DNA from: Pseudomonadota bacterium
GTDB lineage: Bacteria; Pseudomonadota; Alphaproteobacteria; Reyranellales; Reyranellaceae
NCBI GenBank assembly: GCA_018240745.1
Contig: JAFEFF010000220.1
Coordinates: forward strand, 1 to 64,000
DNA: 64,000 nt
Direction of reading: 5' to 3'
The notes beneath the pieces are model-generated. The model was given only the letters and a program-made list of their open reading frames with translations. It did no database searches and was not told the DNA's origin. A program made the translations under genes and the position numbers. Every line of letters starts with the position of its first letter. Within the stretch, counting starts at the first letter, position 1. Positions 57,573-64,000 of the stretch are shown here, one piece after another.

Positions 57573-59000
57573 TCAACCATTATGTCTGCCCGCCCCTCGC
57601 CGTGCTCCGGCCCATGGCCGCATGTCGCGCGAGGCGTCGACGCCCGTGGCGGCACGGAACAGGGCTTCGGCGGTCTGCTCGGCCGACCAGAGCGCTGCGT
57701 GCACGGTGCCGTACTCCACAGGCTCGGTCGCCTCGCCGGCAAAGAACACGCGATTGCCGAGCGGTCGCGCATGGTCGCAGTGATCCTCGGGCGGGCTGCC
57801 AATCGCGGGGTAGGAATAGCCGCCCATCGTCCAGGGATCGCTGAGCCAGCGCGGAAAGACGAAGGCTTCCGGCTCGGGCACCTTGTTGTGCCCGAACATC
57901 TTGCGCAGCGAGCCGAGCGCCACCTGTTTCACCTCCTCATCGTCGAGTTCGCGGTCGTAGCGCACGGCGGAGTAGCCGTTGGCGAAGCTCAGCAGGATCG
58001 GCAGCCCGGTCTCCTCGACGTGGCTGACGAAGGTGTTGAAGGTGCCGCGCCTGTCGGGTGCGTCGGGCAGGCGGCCGAACCATTTCGACCCGTCCGGCCA
58101 GAACTGGTGCGGGAAGCGCAGGTAGATCTTGCCCAGAACGCCCGCGCCATAGCCCAGCCGGGCGATCGCGGCCTGCTGCCCGGTTGGCGGCGGCGGATCG
58201 AGACGGAAGCGCCCGTCGCGCAACAAACCGACCGGCAAGGTGATCACGGCGCGATCGGCCGAGAGACGCTCGCCGCTCGCGAGGGTCGCCACGACCCCTC
58301 CGGCATTCCAGGCCAGCACCGTTGCCGGCGCACCGAGCCGGATGTCGAGCCCGCGCGCGACATCGTCGATCAGTGTCTTGAATCCGCCCTTTGGCTGGGC
58401 GTTCCCGTCGAGACCTTCGGTTGGAAACCATTCCTCCGCCGAGAGCTGATCCCACACCGAGCCATTCACGCCCTCGCTGCCTTCGACGAAGGTGGCAATC
58501 ACGAGACGGTCGACCTCGGGCAGCCAGCTCGCGTGCAGCAGCGGCTCGACCGCATCCCTGACCGAAACCGAGCGCGGCCCCCTCACGTTCGTCAGGAACC
58601 TGCTCTTCCAGCTCGCGAAAGCGATCGCGGTATTGAACGCCGCCGCGCCCATGAACGCCTTGCGCCGCTGGGCAGCACGCGTCTTCGCCGAGGCGCGCTC
58701 GTCGATGATCAGGCGGTCCGCCTCCGAGCTGATCAGCCTGACGCCGAGCTTGTCGCACCACAGCGCCAGCGGATTGCCCTCGACGCCATGCACCCACGAG
58801 CCGCCGAGATCGACGGGTGCGCCGACGCGATCGTCGGTCCAGGTCCGCCCGCCAATGCGATCGCGCGCCTCGAGCACGGTGACGACGAAGCCCGAATCGT
58901 GCAGCAGCCGCGCCGCGACCAGGCCCGCCATGCCGGCACCGACCACGATCACCCGCTCCGGCTTGCCGGCGCCCATCGACCACGAACCCGTCGCCGTCAT
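57573..59000 (-). CDS. Flavin amine oxidase (monoamine oxidase-like)
   Basis: About 475 residues. [23 protein letters not shown] and [23 protein letters not shown] form the FAD-binding site, and [27 protein letters not shown] the C-terminal FAD motif. It oxidises an amine such as a polyamine; the substrate is unknown. ATG 59000 overlaps the HAD-phosphatase stop as ATGA, so they are co-translated. Confidence 0.9.
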   Translation of the reverse strand: MTATGSWSMGAGKPERVIVVGAGMAGLVAARLLHDSGFVVTVLEARDRIGGRTWTDDRVGAPVDLGGSWVHGVEGNPLALWCDKLGVRLISSEADRLIIDERASAKTRAAQRRKAFMGAAAFNTAIAFASWKSRFLTNVRGPRSVSVRDAVEPLLHASWLPEVDRLVIATFVEGSEGVNGSVWDQLSAEEWFPTEGLDGNAQPKGGFKTLIDDVARGLDIRLGAPATVLAWNAGGVVATLASGERLSADRAVITLPVGLLRDGRFRLDPPPPTGQQAAIARLGYGAGVLGKIYLRFPHQFWPDGSKWFGRLPDAPDRRGTFNTFVSHVEETGLPILLSFANGYSAVRYDRELDDEEVKQVALGSLRKMFGHNKVPEPEAFVFPRWLSDPWTMGGYSYPAIGSPPEDHCDHARPLGNRVFFAGEATEPVEYGTVHAALWSAEQTAEALFRAATGVDASRDMRPWAGARRGAGRHNG

Positions 59001-59674
59001 GACTGCACCAGCCCCGGCAACTGCTTCATGTCGTCGAACAGCAGGCCGCCCGCCTTGGCGAGGCCCGCGCGATCGGCATAGGGCGCGCCGGCGTACGCGA
59101 GCGCCCGCATGCCGGCGGCGCGTGCCGCCTGGATGCCGGGCACGGAATCCTCGACCACGGTGCTGGCGAACGGCTGCTCGTCCATCGCGATGGCGGCGTG
59201 CAGGAAGAGATCGGGAAACGGCTTCCCACGCGGCACCTGACTGGAACTGAAGATATGGCCGTCGAACAGGTCCCACAGGCCGGTGAGGCCCAGCGTGAAC
59301 TTCATCTTCTCGGGCGAGCCAGAGCTCGCGACGCAGGTCGCGAAGCCCGCTTTCTGCACGGCCAGCACCGCCTCCTTCACGCCCGACACCGGCTGCAGCG
59401 GTGCCTCGCGAAAGCTCCGGTAGGTGACCTCCTGCATCTTCTCGACGAAGTCGTCGGGCAGCTTGCGGCCGAGCTCGGTTTCGCAGATCTCGACGCAGGA
59501 CTTCAGCGACCGCCCCATCAGCCGGCGCATCGTCTCCTCGACCGACCAGTCGAGCCCGTGCGGCTTCAGCGCCGCCGAAAAACTCCTGTTGGCGAGAGGC
59601 TCACTGTCGACCAGCACGCCGTCGCAATCGAAGATTACCAGCACGGCTGTGATGTAGCGGAGTTTCCTCCGCAT
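58997..59674 (-). CDS. HAD-family phosphatase (beta-phosphoglucomutase-like)
   Basis: About 225 residues. HAD motif I is [13 protein letters not shown], motif [13 protein letters not shown], motif [16 protein letters not shown] and [16 protein letters not shown]. The helical cap domain between residues about 20 and 95 is that of beta-phosphoglucomutase/phosphoglycolate-like enzymes. ATG 59674 used; GTG within AVLVIF is an alternative. Substrate unknown. Confidence 0.87.
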   Translation of the reverse strand: MRRKLRYITAVLVIFDCDGVLVDSEPLANRSFSAALKPHGLDWSVEETMRRLMGRSLKSCVEICETELGRKLPDDFVEKMQEVTYRSFREAPLQPVSGVKEAVLAVQKAGFATCVASSGSPEKMKFTLGLTGLWDLFDGHIFSSSQVPRGKPFPDLFLHAAIAMDEQPFASTVVEDSVPGIQAARAAGMRALAYAGAPYADRAGLAKAGGLLFDDMKQLPGLVQS

Positions 59675-59687
59675 TCATACGGGGCGT

Positions 59688-59775
59688 CCCCCTCCCCAAC
59701 CCTCCCCCTGCGGGGGAGGGAGCAATTTGCGGCACTCATATCCCCTCCCCCGCAGGGGGAGGGCTAGGGTGGGGG
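59688..59775. repeat. Palindromic C/G-rich repeat (family B-related)
   Basis: CCCTCCCCCTGCGGGGGAGGG on the left and CCCTCCCCCGCAGGGGGAGGG on the right form an inverted pair, each itself a hairpin, flanked by CCCCACCC/GGGTGGGG. It resembles the 40714 element but lacks its centre. It lies in the gap between the HAD phosphatase start and the TauD stop. Confidence 0.75.
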
Positions 59776-59780
59776 ATCTT

Positions 59781-60665
59781 TCAGAACGGCCTGTCGCCCG
59801 CGACCGTCACGCGGTTGCCGCTGCGGGTGTGGGGCCAGTAGTCCCACATCGCACGGTGCTGGACGCAACGGTTGTCCCAGAAGGCGATCGAGTTCGCCTG
59901 CCAGCGGAAGCGGCACTGGAACAGCGGATTCTCCATATGCTGGTAGAGATAGCTCAGGATGCCGTCGCTCTCGTCGCGCGGCACCCCGACCAGGTAGCGC
60001 GTGAAGCCGCGATTCACGTAAAGCGCCTTCCTGCGGGTCACCGGATGGGTGCGCACGACCGGATGGATTGCCCGCGGATACTTCTCCTTCTCGACGACGC
60101 CGTAGTTCTTGTAGAGACCGCGATAGACCGATTCGCCGTCGTGGAATGCGGTCAGGCCGTCGAGATAGGTCTTCATGCGATCCGACAGCGCCTCGTAGGC
60201 GGCATACATGTTGGCGAACAGCGTGTCGCCGCCCTTGGGTGGGCAGGTCTTGATGTAGAGGATGGAGCCCATCGGCGGCTCCTCGTCGCAGCTCACGTCG
60301 GTATGCCAACCCTCGCCGTTGGCGCGCGGACTGTCCTTGTCGGCGTGGATGATCATCAATTCCGGACGGCCCGGCTCGTGCGGCGCCGCAGGATGGACGT
60401 GCAGGTCCCCGAACAGCCGGCCGAACGCCACGTGCTGATCCGGCGTGATGTGCTGGTCGCGGAAGAAGATCACGCAATTCTCGGCGAGTGCCCGGTGGAT
60501 CTCGTCCTGCTGACGATTGGAGAGAGGCTGCGACAGATCGATGCCGCCCAACTCCGCGCCAATCACGGGCGTCAGCTTGTCGACGGTGATGGTCTCGTAC
60601 GGCGCGCTCTCGTCGACCACGTGACGGATGCGGGGACCTTGCCTGCCGCTCAGGGATCCTTGCAT
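59781..60665 (-). CDS. TauD/TfdA family Fe(II)/2-oxoglutarate dioxygenase
   Basis: 294 residues. The iron facial triad is visible as GEGWHTDVS (His, Asp) and RCVQHRAMWDYWPHTRSGNRVTV (His), with the 2-oxoglutarate-binding Arg in the latter. Typical of taurine or related sulfonate and phenoxyacid oxygenases. The AGGAGA ribosome site overlaps the stop of the truncated TctC remnant, so they were probably one transcription unit. Confidence 0.9.
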   Translation of the reverse strand: MQGSLSGRQGPRIRHVVDESAPYETITVDKLTPVIGAELGGIDLSQPLSNRQQDEIHRALAENCVIFFRDQHITPDQHVAFGRLFGDLHVHPAAPHEPGRPELMIIHADKDSPRANGEGWHTDVSCDEEPPMGSILYIKTCPPKGGDTLFANMYAAYEALSDRMKTYLDGLTAFHDGESVYRGLYKNYGVVEKEKYPRAIHPVVRTHPVTRRKALYVNRGFTRYLVGVPRDESDGILSYLYQHMENPLFQCRFRWQANSIAFWDNRCVQHRAMWDYWPHTRSGNRVTVAGDRPF

Positions 60666-60674
60666 GGCAATCTC

Positions 60675-60854
60675 CTACTCGAGCTTGATGTTGGCACGTT
60701 CGATGATCTTGCCCCAGCGCTCCTTCTCCGAGCGCGTGAAGGCGGCGAATTCGTCAGGGGTCATCAGCTTCGGGCTGCTACCCATCGAATCGAGCCGCGC
60801 CTTGACCTCGGGCCTGGCCGCGACGGTGCAGATTTCGGCACTGATCTTGTTAGC
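60675..60854 (-). pseudogene. Truncated Bug/TctC-type substrate-binding protein remnant
   Basis: The C-terminal ~58 codons read NKISAEICTVAARPEVKARLDSMG and SPKLMTPDEFAAFTRSEKERWGKIIERANIKLE, the usual end of tripartite tricarboxylate transporter binding proteins (typically about 320 residues). Upstream the frame runs on without homology and no signal peptide appears. About 260 residues are missing; the break lies near 60855, within 100 bases of the divergent hydrolase start. Such proteins often partner TauD-type oxidation genes. Confidence 0.75.
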
Positions 60855-60946
60855 ACAAGGAGAAGCCGGGGTACCAGACAGCGCGGTGTGCCCAACCCGG
60901 CTTGTCAGTCCGACCCGCAACCGCCACAACCGGTCCGGTGAGGTCA

Positions 60947-61930
60947 ATGATCCTGTGGTTGGTCGGCGTGGTCGGCGTGGTCGGCGTTGGCGTGATCGCG
61001 TTGGCGGCGGCGTACGTGTTCACACCCTGGCCGCGCGCGCTGTACCTGCGCCACGGGTTCGACAAGGACAGCGACAAGACGGCGCAAAGGCTCGCCCCGT
61101 ACGTGCCGTTCGGTGTCGCCGCGATCCTCGACCAACCCTACGCCGGCGGCGATTCCGCGCTGGCACTCGACCTCTACCATCCTGAAGGGCCGCCGCAGGC
61201 CCGGACCACGGTGGTGTGGATCCACGGCGGCGGCTGGCTGGCCGGCAGCAAGGAGCAGTTCGGCAACTATGCCCGCATCCTCGCCGCGCGCGGCTTCACC
61301 GTCGCCGTGGTCGGCTATTCGCTGGCGCCGGAGGCGACCTATCCCACGCAAGTGCGACAGGTGAACACCGCGCTCGGCTATCTCGAACGCAACGCTGCCC
61401 GTCTCGGCGTCGATCCATCCCGCTTCGTGCTCGCGGGCGACTCCGCCGGCACGCAGATCGCCCTGCAGCTTGCGACCCTGGTCCTGCAGCCATCCTATGC
61501 GCAGACCATGGGCATCCCGCCCACGCTCACGCGGGACCAGCTCGCGGGCCTGCTGCTCTATTGCGGCATCTACCGGATGGAGAAGGAGGACGAAGAGATC
61601 AGCGTGCTGGCCACCGAGTATTGGTCCTACAGCGGCACCCGCAACTTCCTGCGCGATCCGTACTTCGCCACCGCCTGGGTGATGGACCGCGTGAACGGCG
61701 ACTATCCGCCGGCCTTCATCTCGATCGGCAATGCCGACCACCTGCGGCCGCAGTCGATTGCGCTGGCCGATGCGCTCGAGAAGAACGGCGTGCGGGTCGA
61801 TCGCCTGATCTTCCCTGAAGACCACACGCCGCGGGTGCCGCACGAGTTCCAGTTCGAGCTCGAGCGGCCGGAGGCGCGGCAGGCGCTCGATCGGTCGGCT
61901 GCGTTCCTGTCGAGCCTCGCGAAGAGGTAG
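60947..61930 (+). CDS. Alpha/beta hydrolase of the hormone-sensitive lipase-like (HGGG) type
   Basis: 327 residues from ATG 60947. An N-terminal membrane segment (WLVGVVGVVGVGVIALAAAYVF) is followed by an HGGG oxyanion loop (VWIHGGGWLAGSKEQF), a nucleophile in VLAGDSAGTQIAL, an acid in ISIGNADHL and a base His in PEDHTPRVPHEF. The direct repeats in the codons for VGVV are from GGTCGGCGT units. Ends with a stop codon abutting the convergent ccr stop. Esterase specificity unknown. Confidence 0.85.
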   Translation: MILWLVGVVGVVGVGVIALAAAYVFTPWPRALYLRHGFDKDSDKTAQRLAPYVPFGVAAILDQPYAGGDSALALDLYHPEGPPQARTTVVWIHGGGWLAGSKEQFGNYARILAARGFTVAVVGYSLAPEATYPTQVRQVNTALGYLERNAARLGVDPSRFVLAGDSAGTQIALQLATLVLQPSYAQTMGIPPTLTRDQLAGLLLYCGIYRMEKEDEEISVLATEYWSYSGTRNFLRDPYFATAWVMDRVNGDYPPAFISIGNADHLRPQSIALADALEKNGVRVDRLIFPEDHTPRVPHEFQFELERPEARQALDRSAAFLSSLAKR

Positions 61931-63220
61931 TCAGTCGTCGAGCGCGTCCTCGAGCGTGCGCAGGCCCGGGCGCTTGGCCGAGACCAGCACGGCCATGTTT
62001 CCGGGCTTGTGCTGGTTCTTCCACATCTTGGTGTGCGCCTTGGGGATGTCGGCCCAGTCGAACACCTCGCTCATGCAGGGATCGATGCGGCGCTCGATCA
62101 CCAGCTGGTTGGCCTGGCTCGCCTGCAGGAGGTTGGCGAAGTGGCTGCCCTGGATGCGCTTCTGGCGCATCCAAACGAAGCGCGCGTCCATCGTCAGGTT
62201 GTAGCCGGTGGTGCCGGCGCAGAACACCACCATGCCGCCGCGCTTCACGATGAAGCACGACACCGGGAATGTCTGCTCGCCGGGATGCTCGAACACGAAG
62301 TCGACGTCGTTGCCCTTGCCGGTGTGCTCCCAGATCGCCGCGCCGAACTTGCGGCACTTCTTCATGTACTCGGCATAGCCCTTCTGGTCGTCGACGTCGG
62401 GCAACTGGCCCCAGCAGTCGAAGTCGTTGCGGTTGATGACGCCCTTGGCGCCGAGGCTCATCACGAAATCCTTCTTCGACGGATCGGAGATCACGCCGAT
62501 CGCGTTGGCGCCCGCGGTGGCGATCAGCTGTACCGCCATCGAGCCGATGCCGCCCGCCGCGCCCCACACCAGCACGTTGTGACCGGGACGCAGGATGTGC
62601 GGGCGATGGCCGAACAGCATGCGGTACGCGGTGGCGAGCGTCAGCGTGTAGGAGGCGCTCTCCTCCCAGGTGAGATGCGGCGGCCGGCGCATCAGCTGGC
62701 GCGCCTGCACCTTGCAGAACTGCGCGAAGGAGCCGTCGGGAGTCTCGTAGCCCCAGATGCGCTGGCTGGTGGAGAACATCGGATCGCCGCCGTTGCACTC
62801 CTCGTCGTCGCCGTCGTCCTGGTTGCAGTGCACCACGACCTCGTCGCCGACCTTCCAGCGCTTCACCTTGGCGCCGGTCGCCCAGACGATGCCCGAGGCA
62901 TCGGAGCCGGCGATGTGGAAGGCCTGCTTGTGGACGTCGAACGGACTGATCGGCAGGCCGAGGCCCGCCCAGACGCCGTTATAGTTGACGCCCGCCGCCA
63001 TCACGAGGACCAGCACCTCGTCCTCGCCGATCACATGTGTCGGCACGACTTCGAGCTGCATCGACTGCTCGGGCGGGCCGTGGCGATCGCGGCGGATTAC
63101 CCAGGCGTACATGTTCTTGGGCACATGGCCGAGCGGCGGAATCTCGCCGACCTCGTAGAGATCCTTCACCGGCTGGCTGGCGGTGGGATGATTGCGGGCC
63201 GTCATGGCAACCACGGACAT
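61931..63220 (-). CDS. ccr: Crotonyl-CoA carboxylase/reductase
   Basis: 429 residues. Reductively carboxylates crotonyl-CoA to ethylmalonyl-CoA with NADPH, the key step of the ethylmalonyl-CoA pathway. The MDR fold has NADP motif VWGAAGGIGSMAVQL. The N in AGVNYNGVWAGLG, the Glu in WGYETPDG and the His in QKRIQGSHFAN line up with the CO2-binding Asn, Glu and His of characterised Ccr; the preceding Phe is Tyr here. TTGC-N6-GCAA repeats lie upstream. Confidence 0.92.
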   Translation of the reverse strand: MSVVAMTARNHPTASQPVKDLYEVGEIPPLGHVPKNMYAWVIRRDRHGPPEQSMQLEVVPTHVIGEDEVLVLVMAAGVNYNGVWAGLGLPISPFDVHKQAFHIAGSDASGIVWATGAKVKRWKVGDEVVVHCNQDDGDDEECNGGDPMFSTSQRIWGYETPDGSFAQFCKVQARQLMRRPPHLTWEESASYTLTLATAYRMLFGHRPHILRPGHNVLVWGAAGGIGSMAVQLIATAGANAIGVISDPSKKDFVMSLGAKGVINRNDFDCWGQLPDVDDQKGYAEYMKKCRKFGAAIWEHTGKGNDVDFVFEHPGEQTFPVSCFIVKRGGMVVFCAGTTGYNLTMDARFVWMRQKRIQGSHFANLLQASQANQLVIERRIDPCMSEVFDWADIPKAHTKMWKNQHKPGNMAVLVSAKRPGLRTLEDALDD

Positions 63221-63325
63221 CGGCGGAGCCTCCTTCTGCAGTGCGACAAGTTATTGCTGCAGACGCGAAGTTGCAACGCACAAAATACGATTCATGCACG
63301 TTGAGGTTCCGTAGACACAATTTTA

Positions 63326-63346
63326 TTGCGTGCGTGCAAAACACGC
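63326..63346. promoter_or_regulatory. Palindromic TTGC/GCAA element upstream of ccr
   Basis: TTGC (63326-63329) and GCAA (63336-63339), and nested GCGTG/CACGC arms, sit in the 195-base divergent region between ccr and the LLM oxidoreductase. Likely a control site for one or both genes. A TTGACA at 63350 faces the downstream gene, with no good -10 partner. Confidence 0.35.
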
Positions 63347-63415
63347 GCATTGACAGGGGTTTGGCGGTAAACGACCGTTCATTCGCTACGGTCCGAGTCA
63401 CCGGGAGGACGCGCA

Positions 63416-64000
63416 ATGAAGCTCATGTGGTTCCATCTGATGCCGTACACAGAGCTTCCGGATGACTTCAACAAGAAGCATCCGTCGGTGTGGGTCGACA
63501 TCCATTCGTCGTTGTTCGACCCACGCCGGGCGCACCACATGTACAACGACTTCATGGACGAGCTCGAATACGCCGCGGAGTGCGACTTCGACGCCGTCTG
63601 CGTCAACGAGCATCATTCCAACGGCTATGGGCTGATGCCGTCGCCCAATCTCATTGCCTCGTCGCTGGCGCGCCGCACCACCGATACCGCGCTCTGCGTC
63701 ATGGGCAACAGCCTCGCGCTCTACAATCCGCCGACGCGCGTCGCCGAGGAGTTCGCGATGATCGACTGCATCTCGGGCGGCCGGTTGATCGCCGGCTTCC
63801 CGGTCGGCTCGCCGATGGACACCTGCTACGCCTACGGGCAAAACCCGAGCCTGCTGCGCGAGCGCTATTACGAGGCGCACGACCTGGTGAAACGCGCCTG
63901 GACCGAGAAGGACACCTTCGCCTTCTCCGGCCGCTTCAACCAGCAGCGCTACGTCAACATCTGGCCGCGGCCGATCCAGAGCGACCCGCACCCGCCGATC
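63416..64000 (+). CDS. LLM-class flavin-dependent oxidoreductase, N-terminal part
   Basis: The frame is open to the end of the window (195 codons visible). The start has GGGAGGA upstream. The sequence reads MKLMWFHLMPYTELPDDF, then VCVNEHHSNGYGLMPSPNL and FAMIDCISGGRLIAGFPVGSPMD, the bacterial luciferase-like F420 or FMN monooxygenase pattern. It diverges from ccr. Substrate unknown; the C-terminal half lies beyond the window. Confidence 0.88.
   Translation, partial: MKLMWFHLMPYTELPDDFNKKHPSVWVDIHSSLFDPRRAHHMYNDFMDELEYAAECDFDAVCVNEHHSNGYGLMPSPNLIASSLARRTTDTALCVMGNSLALYNPPTRVAEEFAMIDCISGGRLIAGFPVGSPMDTCYAYGQNPSLLRERYYEAHDLVKRAWTEKDTFAFSGRFNQQRYVNIWPRPIQSDPHPPI

Overview
This is a GC-rich, densely packed bacterial chromosome segment. 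It looks alphaproteobacterial: it has the order TIGR02302-lysA-argH-tlpA, pccB and pccA separated by a small 2TM gene, an ATP12-family F1 assembly chaperone, a crotonyl-CoA carboxylase/reductase, a TIGR02302/DUF4175 protein, and many acyl-CoA enzymes. A Rhodospirillales- or Reyranella-like member would fit, but that is inference. I see no phage, transposase, CRISPR array or rRNA. There is one tRNA gene, tRNA-Leu(GAG).

Layout. 1-7.6 kb: end of a LabA-like NYN protein, a family 5 uracil-DNA glycosylase, an HD-domain protein, then a minus-strand TetR / acyl-CoA synthetase / sulfite-oxidase-fold protein / glutathione peroxidase operon with a clear palindromic operator, isovaleryl-CoA dehydrogenase, and an LVIVD-repeat protein. 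8.0-12.7 kb: five consecutive plus-strand genes of mostly unknown function. They are a coiled-coil/beta protein, a C39-like cysteine protease, a free-standing copy of that protease's C-terminal domain, a membrane protein and an exported HExxH metallopeptidase. This is the best candidate here for an undescribed system. 12.7-17.6 kb: MgtE, malic enzyme, tRNA-Leu, LipB and acylphosphatase. 17.3-26.0 kb: a long minus-strand run with several ATGA overlaps: RluC-type pseudouridine synthase, AsmA, ATP12, a PEP-mutase-superfamily enzyme, propionyl-CoA carboxylase and acylphosphatase.

26-43 kb: housekeeping genes, including a dienelactone hydrolase, an L,D-transpeptidase, RarA, a Do-type protease, B12-dependent ribonucleotide reductase, PlsC, a phosphoribosyltransferase, TIGR02302, LysA, ArgH, TlpA, and a 59-codon membrane gene. 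43-52.3 kb: a catabolic block with CoA-transferase, Rieske oxygenase, Baeyer-Villiger-type monooxygenase, VOC protein, maleate-isomerase-like protein, small kinase, M81 peptidase and amidohydrolase. 52.5-60.7 kb: ETF, 3-hydroxyacyl-CoA dehydrogenase, B12 adenosyltransferase, a HIG1-like protein, amine oxidase, HAD phosphatase, and a TauD dioxygenase next to a truncated Bug/TctC remnant. 61-64 kb: an alpha/beta hydrolase, crotonyl-CoA carboxylase/reductase and the start of an LLM flavin oxidoreductase.

The metabolism is coherent: branched-chain and short-chain acyl-CoA oxidation (isovaleryl-CoA dehydrogenase feeding ETF; hydroxyacyl-CoA dehydrogenase), propionyl-CoA carboxylation, crotonyl-CoA reductive carboxylation (ethylmalonyl-CoA pathway), and cobalamin-dependent enzymes plus adenosyltransferase. 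Several families of palindromic intergenic repeats are scattered through the window. At least two of them supply the C-terminal codons of a housekeeping enzyme (LipB and ArgH).
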